Shown: in pieces, positions 37,787-48,189 of the stretch
How the letters are laid out: the number at the start of each line of letters is the position of its first letter
How positions within the stretch are numbered: the first letter of the stretch is position 1
NCBI RefSeq assembly: GCF_000943555.1
Contig: NZ_JTDV01000001.1
Coordinates: forward strand, 806,001-870,000
Length of the DNA stretch: 64,000 nucleotides
Reading direction: 5' to 3'
Source: Neotamlana nanhaiensis
GTDB lineage: Bacteria > Bacteroidota > Bacteroidia > Flavobacteriales > Flavobacteriaceae
Translations under genes and position numbers: made by a program
The notes under the pieces: model-generated
What the model saw: only the letters and a program-made list of their open reading frames with translations
The model's database searches: none
What the model was told of the DNA's origin: nothing

Positions 37787-39166
37787 TTAATTATTGACTT
37801 TTAATTGTAATGAACTATCGTTAATTTCAAAAGTATTGCTTTTTAATAGTTTTATAACCTCTGCACCTGCTAATAAAACAGGTCCGTAGCCATGTGCCGC
37901 ATAAATATTGATTGGGCGATAGTAATAAAATGCAGGATCGAATCCCATTCCTGTTCCTACGCACGTTCCTTCAACATGCCCTTTTTCATTCACTTTAGTT
38001 GAAACGGCGTTCCAAGCTAATAATACTGCTGGTGAATATGCCATTTTATCGATATAACCATTATTGATCGCTTTCGCCATAGCGTAGGTGTAAATAGCCG
38101 TGGCTGAAGTTTCTAAATAGGTTTCATTTTTATCAATTAACTGGTGCCAAAAACCCGTACCATCTTGATATTTTAATAAACCTTTTATGTGCTTTTGCAA
38201 TTGGGTTAACACCGTATTGTAACCTGCATGCGATTCTGGTAACACATCTAAAAGCTCAACTAGAGTCATAACTGCCCAACCATTAGCACGTGCCCAATGA
38301 AACTGAGGGTGGTCTTCCATGGCCATCACCCAACCGTGCATGTAGAGATTATTTTCAGCATTAAACATACGCTCTGAAAATTGGGTGATTTGCTTAACGG
38401 CATCGTCAAAATATTTGTTGTCGCCTGTTAATTTTCCCATTTGCGCTAATGCAGGAACACTCATAAATAAATCGTCTAACCACAAGGTATTAGGTTGCGG
38501 TCTGTTTCTAGCCAAAGTACCATCCTCTAAACGAAATTGCTTATTGCTAATGTAGTCTATAAAGTTATCAATAAGTGGTCGCAAATCGGCATCTAATCCA
38601 GCGCGTTTTGCTTTTATCATGGCAGCACAAACGGCTCCGGCATCATCTAAAGCATGTGGTTTTAGTGACTGTTTTATTGGCGACGGATAATTTTTATCCA
38701 CTTTCATTTTTTTGTTGTAAAATGGCGCTATATCTGCAAATATTTGCAAACGCTTGTTGGTATAATCGGCATATTTTTCATCGCCTGTAGCTTCGGTTAA
38801 ATGCAGCATACCTGCATAAGTAACGCCCCACTCGTAACTTGTTAAACGAAAAGCGCCCGGTGAAAACACGGTGTTTTCATCTAACTTTTTATAATTGGTA
38901 ATTTCTGTATGCGTTTTAGAATCGATTAATTTTGATGCTGTTTCCGATTCTAGAAAATCATAAACCCGATCTACTGTTAGCACAATATCTTCTATAGATT
39001 GTGCGCCATAAGGTGTAGGGTAATTAGCCTGTAATAAATGTAGTGGTGTGGTAACATCGTTGGCTGGTTCTTGCGAAAATCCGATAAGGGAAGCTCCAAA
39101 CATTACTGTAAAAACACTTAAACGCTTTAAGATTTTGGCGCAATTGGTCTGTTTTAAATCATTCAT
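37787..39166 (-). CDS. GH105 unsaturated rhamnogalacturonyl hydrolase
   Basis: This 459-residue protein has a signal peptide ending in IGFSQ. The (alpha/alpha)6 barrel motifs of GH105 are present: SYEWGVTYAGMLHLTEATGD, NTLWLDDLFMSVPALAQMG with the probable catalytic Asp231, and HWARANGWAVMTLVELLDVLP. It takes off the 4,5-unsaturated uronic acid left at the non-reducing end by polysaccharide lyases. It is first of a five-gene operon under element C and follows a hairpin after SusD. Confidence 0.88.
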   Translation of the reverse strand: MNDLKQTNCAKILKRLSVFTVMFGASLIGFSQEPANDVTTPLHLLQANYPTPYGAQSIEDIVLTVDRVYDFLESETASKLIDSKTHTEITNYKKLDENTVFSPGAFRLTSYEWGVTYAGMLHLTEATGDEKYADYTNKRLQIFADIAPFYNKKMKVDKNYPSPIKQSLKPHALDDAGAVCAAMIKAKRAGLDADLRPLIDNFIDYISNKQFRLEDGTLARNRPQPNTLWLDDLFMSVPALAQMGKLTGDNKYFDDAVKQITQFSERMFNAENNLYMHGWVMAMEDHPQFHWARANGWAVMTLVELLDVLPESHAGYNTVLTQLQKHIKGLLKYQDGTGFWHQLIDKNETYLETSATAIYTYAMAKAINNGYIDKMAYSPAVLLAWNAVSTKVNEKGHVEGTCVGTGMGFDPAFYYYRPINIYAAHGYGPVLLAGAEVIKLLKSNTFEINDSSLQLKVNN

Positions 39167-39194
39167 TTTAAATATATAGTTTAGTTGTAAGTTC

Positions 39195-39239
39195 TAAATA
39201 TATATATTTATGATGTGGTGAGTATCCTGCGCTATACTG
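39195..39239 (-). promoter_or_regulatory. Regulon promoter element C, upstream of GH105
   Basis: On the minus strand 39239-39222 reads CAGTATAGCGCAGGATAC (10-bp period). Exactly 19 bp on, TATATTTA occupies 39202-39195. The GH105 start is 28 bp further. Confidence 0.75.
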
Positions 39240-39249
39240 TTAAAAAAGA

Positions 39250-39281
39250 AAAAGTGCTGAGATAGAAACCTCAGCACTTTT
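39250..39281 (-). terminator. Terminator hairpin after SusC/SusD
   Basis: AAAAGTGCTGAG (39250-39261) pairs perfectly with CTCAGCACTTTT (39270-39281) over an 8-base loop, 24 bp after the SusD stop. Its stem closely resembles the hairpin after the truncated SusD at 44842-44871. Confidence 0.75.
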
Positions 39282-39305
39282 AATACTTCACTTAAAAAAT
39301 ATTTG

Positions 39306-41402
39306 CTAGTAGCCAGGGTTTTGCCACTCAGCTTTTTGAGCATCGGTTAAGTTTGTACCGTCGTCGTTTAATAAACCATCTATAAACGATTGTGGTATTG
39401 GTCTTAACTCATGCTTATTTTCTGTAATTCCTGTTGATGCTTCAGGATTAAAAGCTCTTGCTCTACTAATTAAAGTTCCTGTGCGAGATAACGTTTCCCA
39501 ACGTTGCCACTCACCTAACAACTCTCTAGTGCGCTCATTAAGAATAAAGTGTAACGCTCTTTCGTAATCGCTACCAGCACCAACTGCTGTTAAAATAGCT
39601 TCATCTTCGGCAGGTAAGTTTCCAGGAAAAGACGTAAGCATTAAATCTGATGCATCTGTAGTCACCGCGATATCTGGATTAGATAAATAATAGGTATTCA
39701 TATTTAAATTTGAATACACATAATTATCGGCTGCTGTTCCTGTATTCAATGCATTATTTTCGAAGGCCTGTGAACCATCGCTATAGAATGAACGGTTTTC
39801 ACCAGCTTTCCACTGCGCACGCTCACGCACCACATTAATATCGTTAAGTGCATTTCCATATTGCTCTAAACGCACGTAACACTCGGCGCGTAATAAATAT
39901 GTTTCTCCAAGACGCGCCATAGTAACATCACGGTGTGCATCACCTTTTTCAGCAAAACGAGAGCCATCATCTGTTTTATTTATACCTGCAAAGAAGTTAC
40001 AAATAGGCTGACTTTTAAAGTTTGGTGCTACATATTCCCCATTTTGATATAATACTGATACATTTGGTACATATTGACCAGGTGTACTTGTTAATGTTCC
40101 TGCTGTTTCTGTTTGACGAGAACCTTCTTCCCATTCTGGTAAGCGACCATTAACATCAACCCAATCAGGATTTTGAACATAAGCTCCAAAGTTGTATCCA
40201 TCGTAAGTGTTATCATTTTGAGAGTTTAATATCATTACAATACCAGGATCGCCAGATTCTAAACCTAAGTTATTATCGGCAATGTTATTTATGCCATAAA
40301 CGGTTTTAAAGGTTTTCCACATACGTGCATCGTTAACATGATCGTAAACCGCATAAGCGTATTCTGTTGGGCGACAACGTTGAAAATCCATTCCACCAAT
40401 CCAAACACCACGACGTACCCAACCGCCAGAGAAGTTAGAAAATTGTGGTGTAAAATAATTATAAGTACGGTTACCAAAACGACCTGTTGTAGCACCATCG
40501 GCATTATGTCCTGCCGCCATTAAAATTTCATCAAGTTGCTCAATTTCACAATCAACTCCTGTCCAATTGGCATATAAATCACTATAGTTATTGGTTAATG
40601 TTCCTCTAGCACCAATGGCATAAGAACAAGCATCTATGGCCTCTTGTAAATCACTTTGAATATAAGCACTATTCCAGTCGCTATTTCTTTCAGAAGATCT
40701 AAATAATAAAGCTTTTGCTAAGAAATGTGCTGCAGTAGCTTTGGTCCATGTAATTCCTTTTCCATAGGTAAAAACCTCCCCTGCAAAAAGGTTGTAGGCA
40801 TTACGAAAATCTGAAATTACTTGCTCCCAAGATTCCTCCTCTGTTGAACGTTCGAAATTACGAACTACACCAACCGCGGGTTCTGTTTGTAAAACTACAC
40901 CACCATATTGAGCTGTTAAACGGTAATAGTTATAACCACGTAAAAAATAGGCATGAGCCAAACATCGATTTTTTATTTCTTCGTTATCTATTATATCTGC
41001 ATTTGCAATGATAGTATTAGCAGAAGAAATGCCATAATACATTTCATCCCATAATGCAGCTGGGGATGTTGCGTTCCAGTTAGCTGCACCAGTTGAAGGC
41101 GTTGCTCCTAAGGGTCCTAAACGACTGTCGTAAGTATTCCACATTTCGTTGGTTAAATCGTTTGCATTTGTAAACTCATCGGTTCCGTATAGTGTTAAAC
41201 CGTAAGCCCATTCGTAACCAAAATGCCAACGTATGTTTCCGTAAAGCGACACTGTTAATGCTTCTAAACCTTCTGCAGTTTCAAAATACTCTGTTGAATA
41301 TTGAGTTGTTAGCTCCTCATCAAGAAAGTCTTTTGAACAAGAAGTAAGTGACAATATTGCTATTATCACAAATGATATGTTTAATTTTTTAATCTTATTC
41401 AT
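39306..41402 (-). CDS. SusD/RagB-like glycan-binding lipoprotein (pectin locus)
   Basis: This 698-residue protein has a lipoprotein signal (IAILSLTSCSKDFLDEELT), a SusD body (YFLRGYNYYRLTAQYGGVVL, RLGETYLLRAECYVRLEQ) and the closing ILNERTRELLGEWQRWETLSRTG and QNPGY. It binds oligosaccharide at the cell surface with SusC encoded 45 bp upstream. The protein from 44898 is a clear paralogue of it along the whole preserved length. Confidence 0.92.
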   Translation of the reverse strand: MNKIKKLNISFVIIAILSLTSCSKDFLDEELTTQYSTEYFETAEGLEALTVSLYGNIRWHFGYEWAYGLTLYGTDEFTNANDLTNEMWNTYDSRLGPLGATPSTGAANWNATSPAALWDEMYYGISSANTIIANADIIDNEEIKNRCLAHAYFLRGYNYYRLTAQYGGVVLQTEPAVGVVRNFERSTEEESWEQVISDFRNAYNLFAGEVFTYGKGITWTKATAAHFLAKALLFRSSERNSDWNSAYIQSDLQEAIDACSYAIGARGTLTNNYSDLYANWTGVDCEIEQLDEILMAAGHNADGATTGRFGNRTYNYFTPQFSNFSGGWVRRGVWIGGMDFQRCRPTEYAYAVYDHVNDARMWKTFKTVYGINNIADNNLGLESGDPGIVMILNSQNDNTYDGYNFGAYVQNPDWVDVNGRLPEWEEGSRQTETAGTLTSTPGQYVPNVSVLYQNGEYVAPNFKSQPICNFFAGINKTDDGSRFAEKGDAHRDVTMARLGETYLLRAECYVRLEQYGNALNDINVVRERAQWKAGENRSFYSDGSQAFENNALNTGTAADNYVYSNLNMNTYYLSNPDIAVTTDASDLMLTSFPGNLPAEDEAILTAVGAGSDYERALHFILNERTRELLGEWQRWETLSRTGTLISRARAFNPEASTGITENKHELRPIPQSFIDGLLNDDGTNLTDAQKAEWQNPGY

Positions 41403-41447
41403 TTTTATAAATATTTTAGTTTAATGATGTTAAAAACAATTTTAATC

Positions 41448-44400
41448 TTAAATTCCTATATCTATACCTAACGTAAAACTACGATTGAATATAGTAGAGC
41501 TAACATCAAAATCATACCAGTCTACAGATTGGTAAATGCTTCCAGGATTAATTGCTTGTGCATAAATTTTAAAATTGCTTATCCCATTTTTAGTACAAAA
41601 CTCTTTTGGAAAATTATACCCTAAAGAAATATTTCTAATTTTTATAAAACCAGCATTTTTGTATCCTAACAGACTAGAAAAATCATCTTGCGATCCAGAA
41701 GTTGCTTGACCAAGTATTGGTTTTTGAAATTCTGCATCAGTATTATCGGGTGTCCAGTAATCTGTTTCCATTTGATTACTATGAGAAGTTAAAGCTTGAC
41801 CTCCTAAGTTTGCCGTATAACCAAAACGCGAATAGGTTTGAATACCTAATTCTATCCCCTTAAACGAAAAGGTATTATTCCATCCCATAGTCCATCTTGG
41901 ATTTCTATTACCTAAAATAACGCGGTCTTCAGTGGTCATATCGTAGTCTCCATTTTGATCTTTTGGTCTTACATTTCCCGGAGAAAAGTCATATCCATTA
42001 GCATTCCAAAGCGCCATTTCAGCTTGATCTTCAGGTGTATCTTGCCATATACCTTCATTATCGTAACCATAATAAACACTTATAGATTCTCCTATAAACC
42101 AAGAGTTGTCTACCATATCATTCTTTCCGTATGCTAACTCTTCAATTTCATCTTTTTGCCATGCAACATTAACATTAGTATCCCATGCGAAACCAGACTC
42201 TAATTCTATTGGTGTTGCATTTAACGTTAGCTCTAAACCTTGGTTATTTGTTTTACCAATATTTGCATAAGTTGACGGGAAACCAGTTAAGGTAGGAATA
42301 TCTACAGACATTAATAAATCGTTTGTAAAAGAACGGTAAGCATCTAAACTACCTGAGATACGATTTCGTAAGAAACCAAAATCGATACCAATGTTATACT
42401 GTGTTGTTTTTTCCCACCCTAACTCTGGATTAGCCATAGATAACTGATCCCTTGAATAATAAGGCTCATTTGTGGTATAACCGATTTGATTTGACATGTC
42501 GTTAAACGGCAAATAAATGGCTGCAATATCTCCTTTTGTAGCATATGGACTTACAGCAGAATTACCTGTAGTACCAACACCTAAACGAAGTTTTAATTGG
42601 TTAATCCAGTTTACATCTTGCATGAAACTTTCTTTATCTATTCTCCATCCTAACGCCGCACTAGGGAAAAAATCCCATTTGTGACCATCAGCTAATTGCG
42701 AAGCACCATCCCAACGACCAGAAACAGTTAATAAATACTTATCATCAAAACCATAGTTTAAACGAATCATATAAGAACTTAATTGTCGCTCTGACAAGCC
42801 TGAACCAATTGAAACATTATTATCTGAATTTGTAACATCTATAGAATTAAAAGCATTCCATAAATAGGAAGGTTTAGGTATATTGTTGGCAGACATTGAA
42901 GAGTTCTCAATATTCCAAGATGATGCTGTTTGAAGCAAGGTAACACCAACATTATGTATATCTTTAAAGGTTCGATTGTAAATTAACATATTATCTAAAG
43001 TCCAAGAAAAATCACGCCTATTACTTAAACGAGCATAATTTGTTCCTACGCTTCCATCAGAATTAATTCTATGAGACGAAGTGCCATCTATATAAACACC
43101 TTCTCTCCAATGACGAAAATCTGGACCAAAAGTTATTTTATAGGTTAATCCTTCAACCGAATCCCAAAGAGCTCCTAAATCAAAAGTTCCAGAAAAACTT
43201 CCTAAAAATCTCATAGTTTGAGATTGTTGCGTACTTTTCTCCCACTCATTCATAATAGTATAAATCCCAGATTCTCCACCAGGATTTATAACTAAGTTTC
43301 CTTCGCTATCATAAGGAACAGCCATGTTGTAAATAGATTTTGCTGCACCGTAAATAGCATTAGGTACCGAACCACTTCTACCTCCTAGAGTAGACATTCC
43401 GTAATCTTGCTCGCTCCAAGAAGTATTTAAGTTAGCGTCTAATGTAAACCAATCTGTAGCCTGTATACTAGTACTAAATTTTGCGGTATATCTTTCGTAA
43501 AACTGTCCTTTTTGAGTGCCTTCATTATTTAAATACCCTATAGAACCATAAGCTTTCATTTTCTCTGTACCTCCACTCGCACTAATAGTATGCTCATTTG
43601 TTAATGCCGTTTGGGTTACATAGTCTGTCCAATCGGTATTAGTTACTTTTGATGGATCCCAAGTACCATTTTCCCATCCTTTTAACACATTATCTCTAGA
43701 TGTTTGACCATCAAGAGCACTATCGAAAATTACCATATCGTTTGCTAATGTTGGGCTATCTGGATGCGCATAAGTATCAGAATCTAGATTGTAAGCAGCC
43801 CAACGACGTAGTTGTATAAAATCGGCTGCACTCATAGACGGAGATCGATCAACTATATTTGACGTTGTGACACTACCTGAATAGTTTAAAGTAAAACGCC
43901 CAGATTTACCTTGCTTTGTTGTTACAATAATAACCCCATTAGCACCACGAGAACCATAAATAGCAGTGGATGAAGCATCTTTTAAAACATCAATAGACTC
44001 AATATCTCTTGGGTTTAAAGTTTCTATTGCTGAGGCCGATAACAAAGGAACACCATCAACCACATACAATGGGTCATTACTAGCCGTTAAAGAACGTGTT
44101 CCTCTAATTCGTATTGAACCCACTGTTCCTGGTCTTTGGCTTGATGTAATATCTACACCAGCTGCCTTACCCTGCAAAGCTTCGAATGCATTGTTTACAG
44201 GTTGGGTCATGAGTTCTTCTGAGCCTACATTTACCATTGCACCTGTAACGTCCGATTTTTTTTGCGTACCATAACCAACTACTACAATTTCATCTAATTG
44301 TGCATTGTCTGTTTCCATAGAAACGTTATAAACACTAGCTTCACCAACTACAATTTCTGATGTTTTAAAGCCTAAATAAGAGAAAACTAAAGTTTCTCCT

Positions 44401-44603
44401 GGAGCTACAGATATACTGTAAAGTCCATCAAAATTAGTACTAACTCCTTTAGTTGTACCTTTTACAATAACATTTACTCCAGGAAGCGGAAAACTTGTAT
44501 CGTCTGTAATAGTTCCTGTTACTGTTTTTTCTTGAGCATGCCCAGTAGTGTACATTAAAGTAAACACCAAAAAGCATAAAAATGCTGTGATTTTGTTTTT
44601 CAT
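41448..44603 (-). CDS. SusC-like TonB-dependent transporter (pectin locus)
   Basis: This 1051-residue protein has a signal peptide ending in TTGHAQ, a carboxypeptidase-like domain (VTGTITDDTSFPLPGVNVIVKG), the box DEIVVVGYGTQKKSDVTGA, a plug (IRGTRSLTASNDPLYVVDGVPL) and a large beta-barrel. It imports rhamnogalacturonan-type oligosaccharides with the SusD at 39306. Element D lies before it. It is the only intact SusC that carries the regulon element, so it is probably the main pectin oligosaccharide importer. Confidence 0.93.
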   Translation of the reverse strand: MKNKITAFLCFLVFTLMYTTGHAQEKTVTGTITDDTSFPLPGVNVIVKGTTKGVSTNFDGLYSISVAPGETLVFSYLGFKTSEIVVGEASVYNVSMETDNAQLDEIVVVGYGTQKKSDVTGAMVNVGSEELMTQPVNNAFEALQGKAAGVDITSSQRPGTVGSIRIRGTRSLTASNDPLYVVDGVPLLSASAIETLNPRDIESIDVLKDASSTAIYGSRGANGVIIVTTKQGKSGRFTLNYSGSVTTSNIVDRSPSMSAADFIQLRRWAAYNLDSDTYAHPDSPTLANDMVIFDSALDGQTSRDNVLKGWENGTWDPSKVTNTDWTDYVTQTALTNEHTISASGGTEKMKAYGSIGYLNNEGTQKGQFYERYTAKFSTSIQATDWFTLDANLNTSWSEQDYGMSTLGGRSGSVPNAIYGAAKSIYNMAVPYDSEGNLVINPGGESGIYTIMNEWEKSTQQSQTMRFLGSFSGTFDLGALWDSVEGLTYKITFGPDFRHWREGVYIDGTSSHRINSDGSVGTNYARLSNRRDFSWTLDNMLIYNRTFKDIHNVGVTLLQTASSWNIENSSMSANNIPKPSYLWNAFNSIDVTNSDNNVSIGSGLSERQLSSYMIRLNYGFDDKYLLTVSGRWDGASQLADGHKWDFFPSAALGWRIDKESFMQDVNWINQLKLRLGVGTTGNSAVSPYATKGDIAAIYLPFNDMSNQIGYTTNEPYYSRDQLSMANPELGWEKTTQYNIGIDFGFLRNRISGSLDAYRSFTNDLLMSVDIPTLTGFPSTYANIGKTNNQGLELTLNATPIELESGFAWDTNVNVAWQKDEIEELAYGKNDMVDNSWFIGESISVYYGYDNEGIWQDTPEDQAEMALWNANGYDFSPGNVRPKDQNGDYDMTTEDRVILGNRNPRWTMGWNNTFSFKGIELGIQTYSRFGYTANLGGQALTSHSNQMETDYWTPDNTDAEFQKPILGQATSGSQDDFSSLLGYKNAGFIKIRNISLGYNFPKEFCTKNGISNFKIYAQAINPGSIYQSVDWYDFDVSSTIFNRSFTLGIDIGI

Positions 44604-44676
44604 GTAGAAAATAGTTTAGTTTATTATTTACTTTAAAGTAGCGCTAAAAATGAAGTGATTTTAGCCTACTTTAGTT

Positions 44677-44721
44677 CAAAGAACAGATTAAAATAAAGTA
44701 TTGCTATCCTGCACTCTCCTG
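44677..44721 (-). promoter_or_regulatory. Regulon promoter element D, upstream of SusC
   Basis: On the minus strand 44721-44704 reads CAGGAGAGTGCAGGATAG. After 19 bp the box GTTCTTTG (44684-44677) keeps the TTTG but not the leading TA. The start codon is 73 bp on. Confidence 0.7.
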
Positions 44722-44841
44722 TTTAAGTCTAACTTTAACATGCACTCAAGCCAAAAGCTATATTTTTTAACATGGTTTTAACTTTGTTTTCACATTTAAA
44801 ACTGATTAGTCTTAATTTTTAACTTAACCTAATCAAAATAA

Positions 44842-44871
44842 AAAGTGCTAAGATTAACATCTTAGCACTTT
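44842..44871 (-). terminator. Terminator hairpin after the truncated SusD
   Basis: AAAGTGCTAAGAT (44842-44854) and ATCTTAGCACTTT (44859-44871) form a perfect 13-bp stem with a 4-base loop. An A-rich run on the plus strand gives a U-run in the minus-strand transcript. Confidence 0.78.
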
Positions 44872-44897
44872 AAAAAACTAACTCAAAATATTCCAGA

Positions 44898-46721
44898 TTA
44901 ATAACCTGGATTTTGTAACGCCTGTTTTTGCGAAGCATCTAGCGGGCTTCCATTGGCATAAATACCATCAAGAAAAGTTTGTGGAATAGGTCTCAAATTG
45001 TGGAAATCTTGAATATTTGGCGCAGCCTCTGGGTTATAAGCTCTTGCGCGCTCTACAAGAGTTTGGGTTCGACTTAAATCTTCCCAACGATGCCACTCAC
45101 CACACAACTCTCTTGTACGCTCATTTAAAATTAAGCATAACATTCTATCATATTCTGAAGAATATCCTAACGTACTAATAATAGCCTCATCTTCATCTGG
45201 AAGAACTGCTGTACTAACTATAGTTAAATCTGTCGCAGCTGTAGTAACAGGAATATTATTAGACTCGTAATATGAGTTTTCATTCATATAAGAATTAGAC
45301 TCAAATGGTTGCGAAAACGTAGATGTTGGGTACGATTCTGCGCCATCCTCATAATAAGCTCTATCCTCTCCACTTTTATAGGTTGCACGCTCACGCACGG
45401 CATTTATGTAAGGTAAAGCATCAGCATATGAACCTGTCCCCATAGCTGCTTGTTTTATTTTTGCCTCAGCTGCCATTAAATATGTTTCGGCAGAACGCGC
45501 TAAAAACTCATCACGCATCCCTCTGTTATCGTTGATTGCCGTTCTATCTGATTCAAAATGCTTTGATAATGATGGCCATCTTGGGTTAGCCATTAAACCA
45601 ACCCCATCGGCTGCATAAGCAACAAATACATGTGGAATAGTCTTTCCTGTTGCACTGTATAAAATACTAGGGTCGTTATTATTTATAGTACTTGCAAACC
45701 TAGTATCGTCAGCAGAATTAATAACATACATAATTCCTAAATCTACCCCTGGCGTATACGAAACACCACCAAACTCACCACCACTATTTACGCGGTGTTT
45801 TGTTCTGAATACTTTCCAGAAACGCGAATCGTTAACATGATCGAAAACGTCATAGGTAAAGTAGGTTGCAGCCATACGACTATAAGGACGCATTCCGGTA
45901 AGATCACGTTTCATCATTGGTAAATCGTCATAACGCGCTGTAAAGTGTGTATGCTGATGATTATAGGTTTCGAGAGCAGCATCTCTACCAAATGAGGCTG
46001 ACAAAATTAATTCTGGTAAAAATTCGTTTGCTCCATCTGGTTGTGTATATCTCCATAATTCTTGATAATTACTTGCTAATGGATGATTACCAATAACCTC
46101 ATCAGATAATGCAACTACTTGAGCTAAGTCTGCAGATTTTGTTGAAGAATTCCAATCATCATTAATTTCACTAGCACGAGTTAAATAAGCTTTGGCTAAA
46201 TAATGTGCTGCGGCATCTTTACTTATACGATGAGGCTGTTGACCTGAGTTATTTAATAGATTATATGCTTGGGTAAAATCGTCTATTACTTGAGCTAAAA
46301 CTTCCTCTGCTGAAGCTCTTGTAAACTCTAACTCTACCGTATTACTAGGTTCTAACTTTAAAGGAACGCCTCCATATTGACGTACTAATTTTAAGTAATT
46401 GTAAGCTCTAAAGAAATACCCCTCACCTAAAGCTATATTTTTAATTTCTGGATTTGAAGATTCAATATTAGTAGCCGATTGAATTAACTGATTGGCTAAA
46501 CCTATACCAATATATTTATCGTCCCATGGCTCTTCAGCAGTGGTTCTTATTGTTGTTATTATTGAACCAAATCTTGAATCGTAGTTATTCCATTGGCTAT
46601 TAGTATCATCACCTCCAACATGAAACTCATCGGTACCATATTGTGTAGTACCAAATTGATATTCCGTTCTAAAAGAATGAGTTAATACACGATAATAGGC
46701 TCCAATAGCTAATTCTTGCAA
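44898..46721 (-). pseudogene. N-terminally truncated SusD paralogue
   Basis: The readable frame encodes 607 residues that match the SusD at 39306 from about its residue 46 to the end (YGTDEF, NNYDSRFG, NERTRELCGEWHRWEDLSRT, QNPGY). There is no ATG or GTG start. The first usable codon is TTG at 46721, a stop lies in frame at 46761-46763, and no signal peptide or lipobox exists in any frame before it. Only 161 bp separate it from the PL22-like gene and these hold promoter element E. About 45 N-terminal residues, including the export signal, are therefore gone, together with the expected upstream SusC. If translated it would stay in the cytoplasm. The body has no internal stop, so the loss is recent or the frame is still under some constraint. 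Confidence 0.78.
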
Positions 46722-46775
46722 TGTGTAATTCGCTATTTTTTGAAATTGGAGTATTTTAGTTTAGTTTTATGTTAG

Positions 46776-46820
46776 TGAAAGTATTGTTAATCTTTTGTCA
46801 AACCGTCCTGCACTTACCTG
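46776..46820 (-). promoter_or_regulatory. Regulon promoter element E, upstream of the truncated SusD
   Basis: On the minus strand 46820-46803 reads CAGGTAAGTGCAGGACGG, the most diverged second half-site of the ten. The box TACTTTCA lies 19 bp on at 46783-46776. It sits 54 bp before the TTG and probably once served a now-lost SusC gene. Confidence 0.65.
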
Positions 46821-46882
46821 CTTAATGCAAAAAATGATAGCTCTTATTTTAATAATATCTTATTATATATGAGTTTTAATGC

Positions 46883-48157
46883 TTATTTCGTATTTTTAAA
46901 ATTTCCCATTAATGGTACCAGCATGATATCGTTACTGGTTAAATAACTGGAATTAAACAACACCCATTTACCATCTGGACTAATAGATTGATGCAAATGT
47001 GCTTCTTTAGAAAATGGACTTACACTCAACAGGCGATGACCTTGGGTAAGTAACACGGTGTCGTCTGGATTTTCGGCATTAATTCTAAATAACTTACCAT
47101 CAAAGGTATCACCTGCAATCCATTTGCCATCGGGTGTTGCATTACAATGCCAGTAGCCGCCATCAACATGAGATTGCCCATGAAAGGTTAATTTACTAGT
47201 TCTTAAATCAATAGAATAAATACCTGTTTGATTAACCTTCAGCCTATCCAAATGTCCCATTAAATGAAACAAAACTTTGTCCTTACCCATAAACACTTCA
47301 TGCGTAACCCAATCGGTTGCTCGTTCTTCGTATAATGATCGGTTTGTAACCGTTCCATTTTCATCAATAGACAATAACCACATACGTTGTGGTGAATCGC
47401 CTCCCGTTTCCCAACAATACATCAGTTCGCCAGAAACATAAGGATTGTTCTGTAAATGCCCTATTCGAAAAGGAACAGTTACTAGTTTTGTAGTTTTTCC
47501 TGTTTTAAATTCGGTTTTATAAATGGCTTGCTCTTCGTCGTTTATTTTAGATGAAAAATATGCCGCTGTTTCGTTGGCATCAATCCCCAATCCTGAAGGT
47601 TTTATAGTTGAAGGCACTTTAGCCAAAACCTTTTCGTAAGCTTCAGGAGTTTTTACTTTGTTATGGTCAACATCTTTTAAAATAGCTTCAATATCTATTT
47701 CAATTAAAGTATTATTTTTAAATCTGTAGGCTACATTTTTATGCCAACCTAAATGAAAATCGCGCGCACCTTTACCTGTTGTTATTTGAGTGATTTCGAA
47801 TGTTTTGGTAGAAATAGCATAATATTGCCTATCCCAACTGCCTTCTTTTGCTGTTCTATTCGATGAAAAAATGATGTATTCGCCATTGGCCAACCATTGC
47901 GGATGTGTTTGATACATTTTAGAATTACTATGTCTCGACGTGGTTAAGGCATTAACTGTTACTCCTGTAATTTTGTCCTTGTAGGTAAAATTTTCTGAAG
48001 GAAAACGTTGTCCAAAGATATCGTCTCCCGCCATATCGAAGGTATGATCTACTTCAGAAAGTGAAGTATAATCCTTACCTTCAACAACCTGAGCAGTTGC
48101 CGTTTGTAATAGTAAAAACAATAAAAAAACGGATAAAAAGTATTTAGTGGTGGTCAT
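46883..48157 (-). CDS. PL22-like oligogalacturonate lyase (propeller)
   Basis: I use the ATG at 48157 because it gives a clean signal peptide (MTTTKYFLSVFLLFLLLQTATAQ), and because starts further up would run into regulon element F. The 424-residue product is a beta-propeller with TolB/OGL-like blades (HPQWLANGEYIIFSSNRT, HLHQSISPDGKWVLFNSSYLTSND) and histidine-rich loops (DWVTHEVFMG, LFHLMGHLDR, GYWHCNATPDGKW) that could bind the metal used by PL22 enzymes. PL22 splits short oligogalacturonides by beta-elimination. A rhamnogalacturonan- or other uronide-specific relative is possible. It is a single-gene unit, divergent from GH106. Confidence 0.78.
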   Translation of the reverse strand: MTTTKYFLSVFLLFLLLQTATAQVVEGKDYTSLSEVDHTFDMAGDDIFGQRFPSENFTYKDKITGVTVNALTTSRHSNSKMYQTHPQWLANGEYIIFSSNRTAKEGSWDRQYYAISTKTFEITQITTGKGARDFHLGWHKNVAYRFKNNTLIEIDIEAILKDVDHNKVKTPEAYEKVLAKVPSTIKPSGLGIDANETAAYFSSKINDEEQAIYKTEFKTGKTTKLVTVPFRIGHLQNNPYVSGELMYCWETGGDSPQRMWLLSIDENGTVTNRSLYEERATDWVTHEVFMGKDKVLFHLMGHLDRLKVNQTGIYSIDLRTSKLTFHGQSHVDGGYWHCNATPDGKWIAGDTFDGKLFRINAENPDDTVLLTQGHRLLSVSPFSKEAHLHQSISPDGKWVLFNSSYLTSNDIMLVPLMGNFKNTK

Positions 48158-48189
48158 AAATTTAGTTGACTTGTGGTTTATGTATTCTT

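Noticed and set aside
44839-44875. Short perfect inverted repeats considered as transposon ends or attachment sites
   Set aside because: Position after stops, tight loops and T-runs make these terminators; no transposase, integrase or target duplication was seen anywhere in the window.
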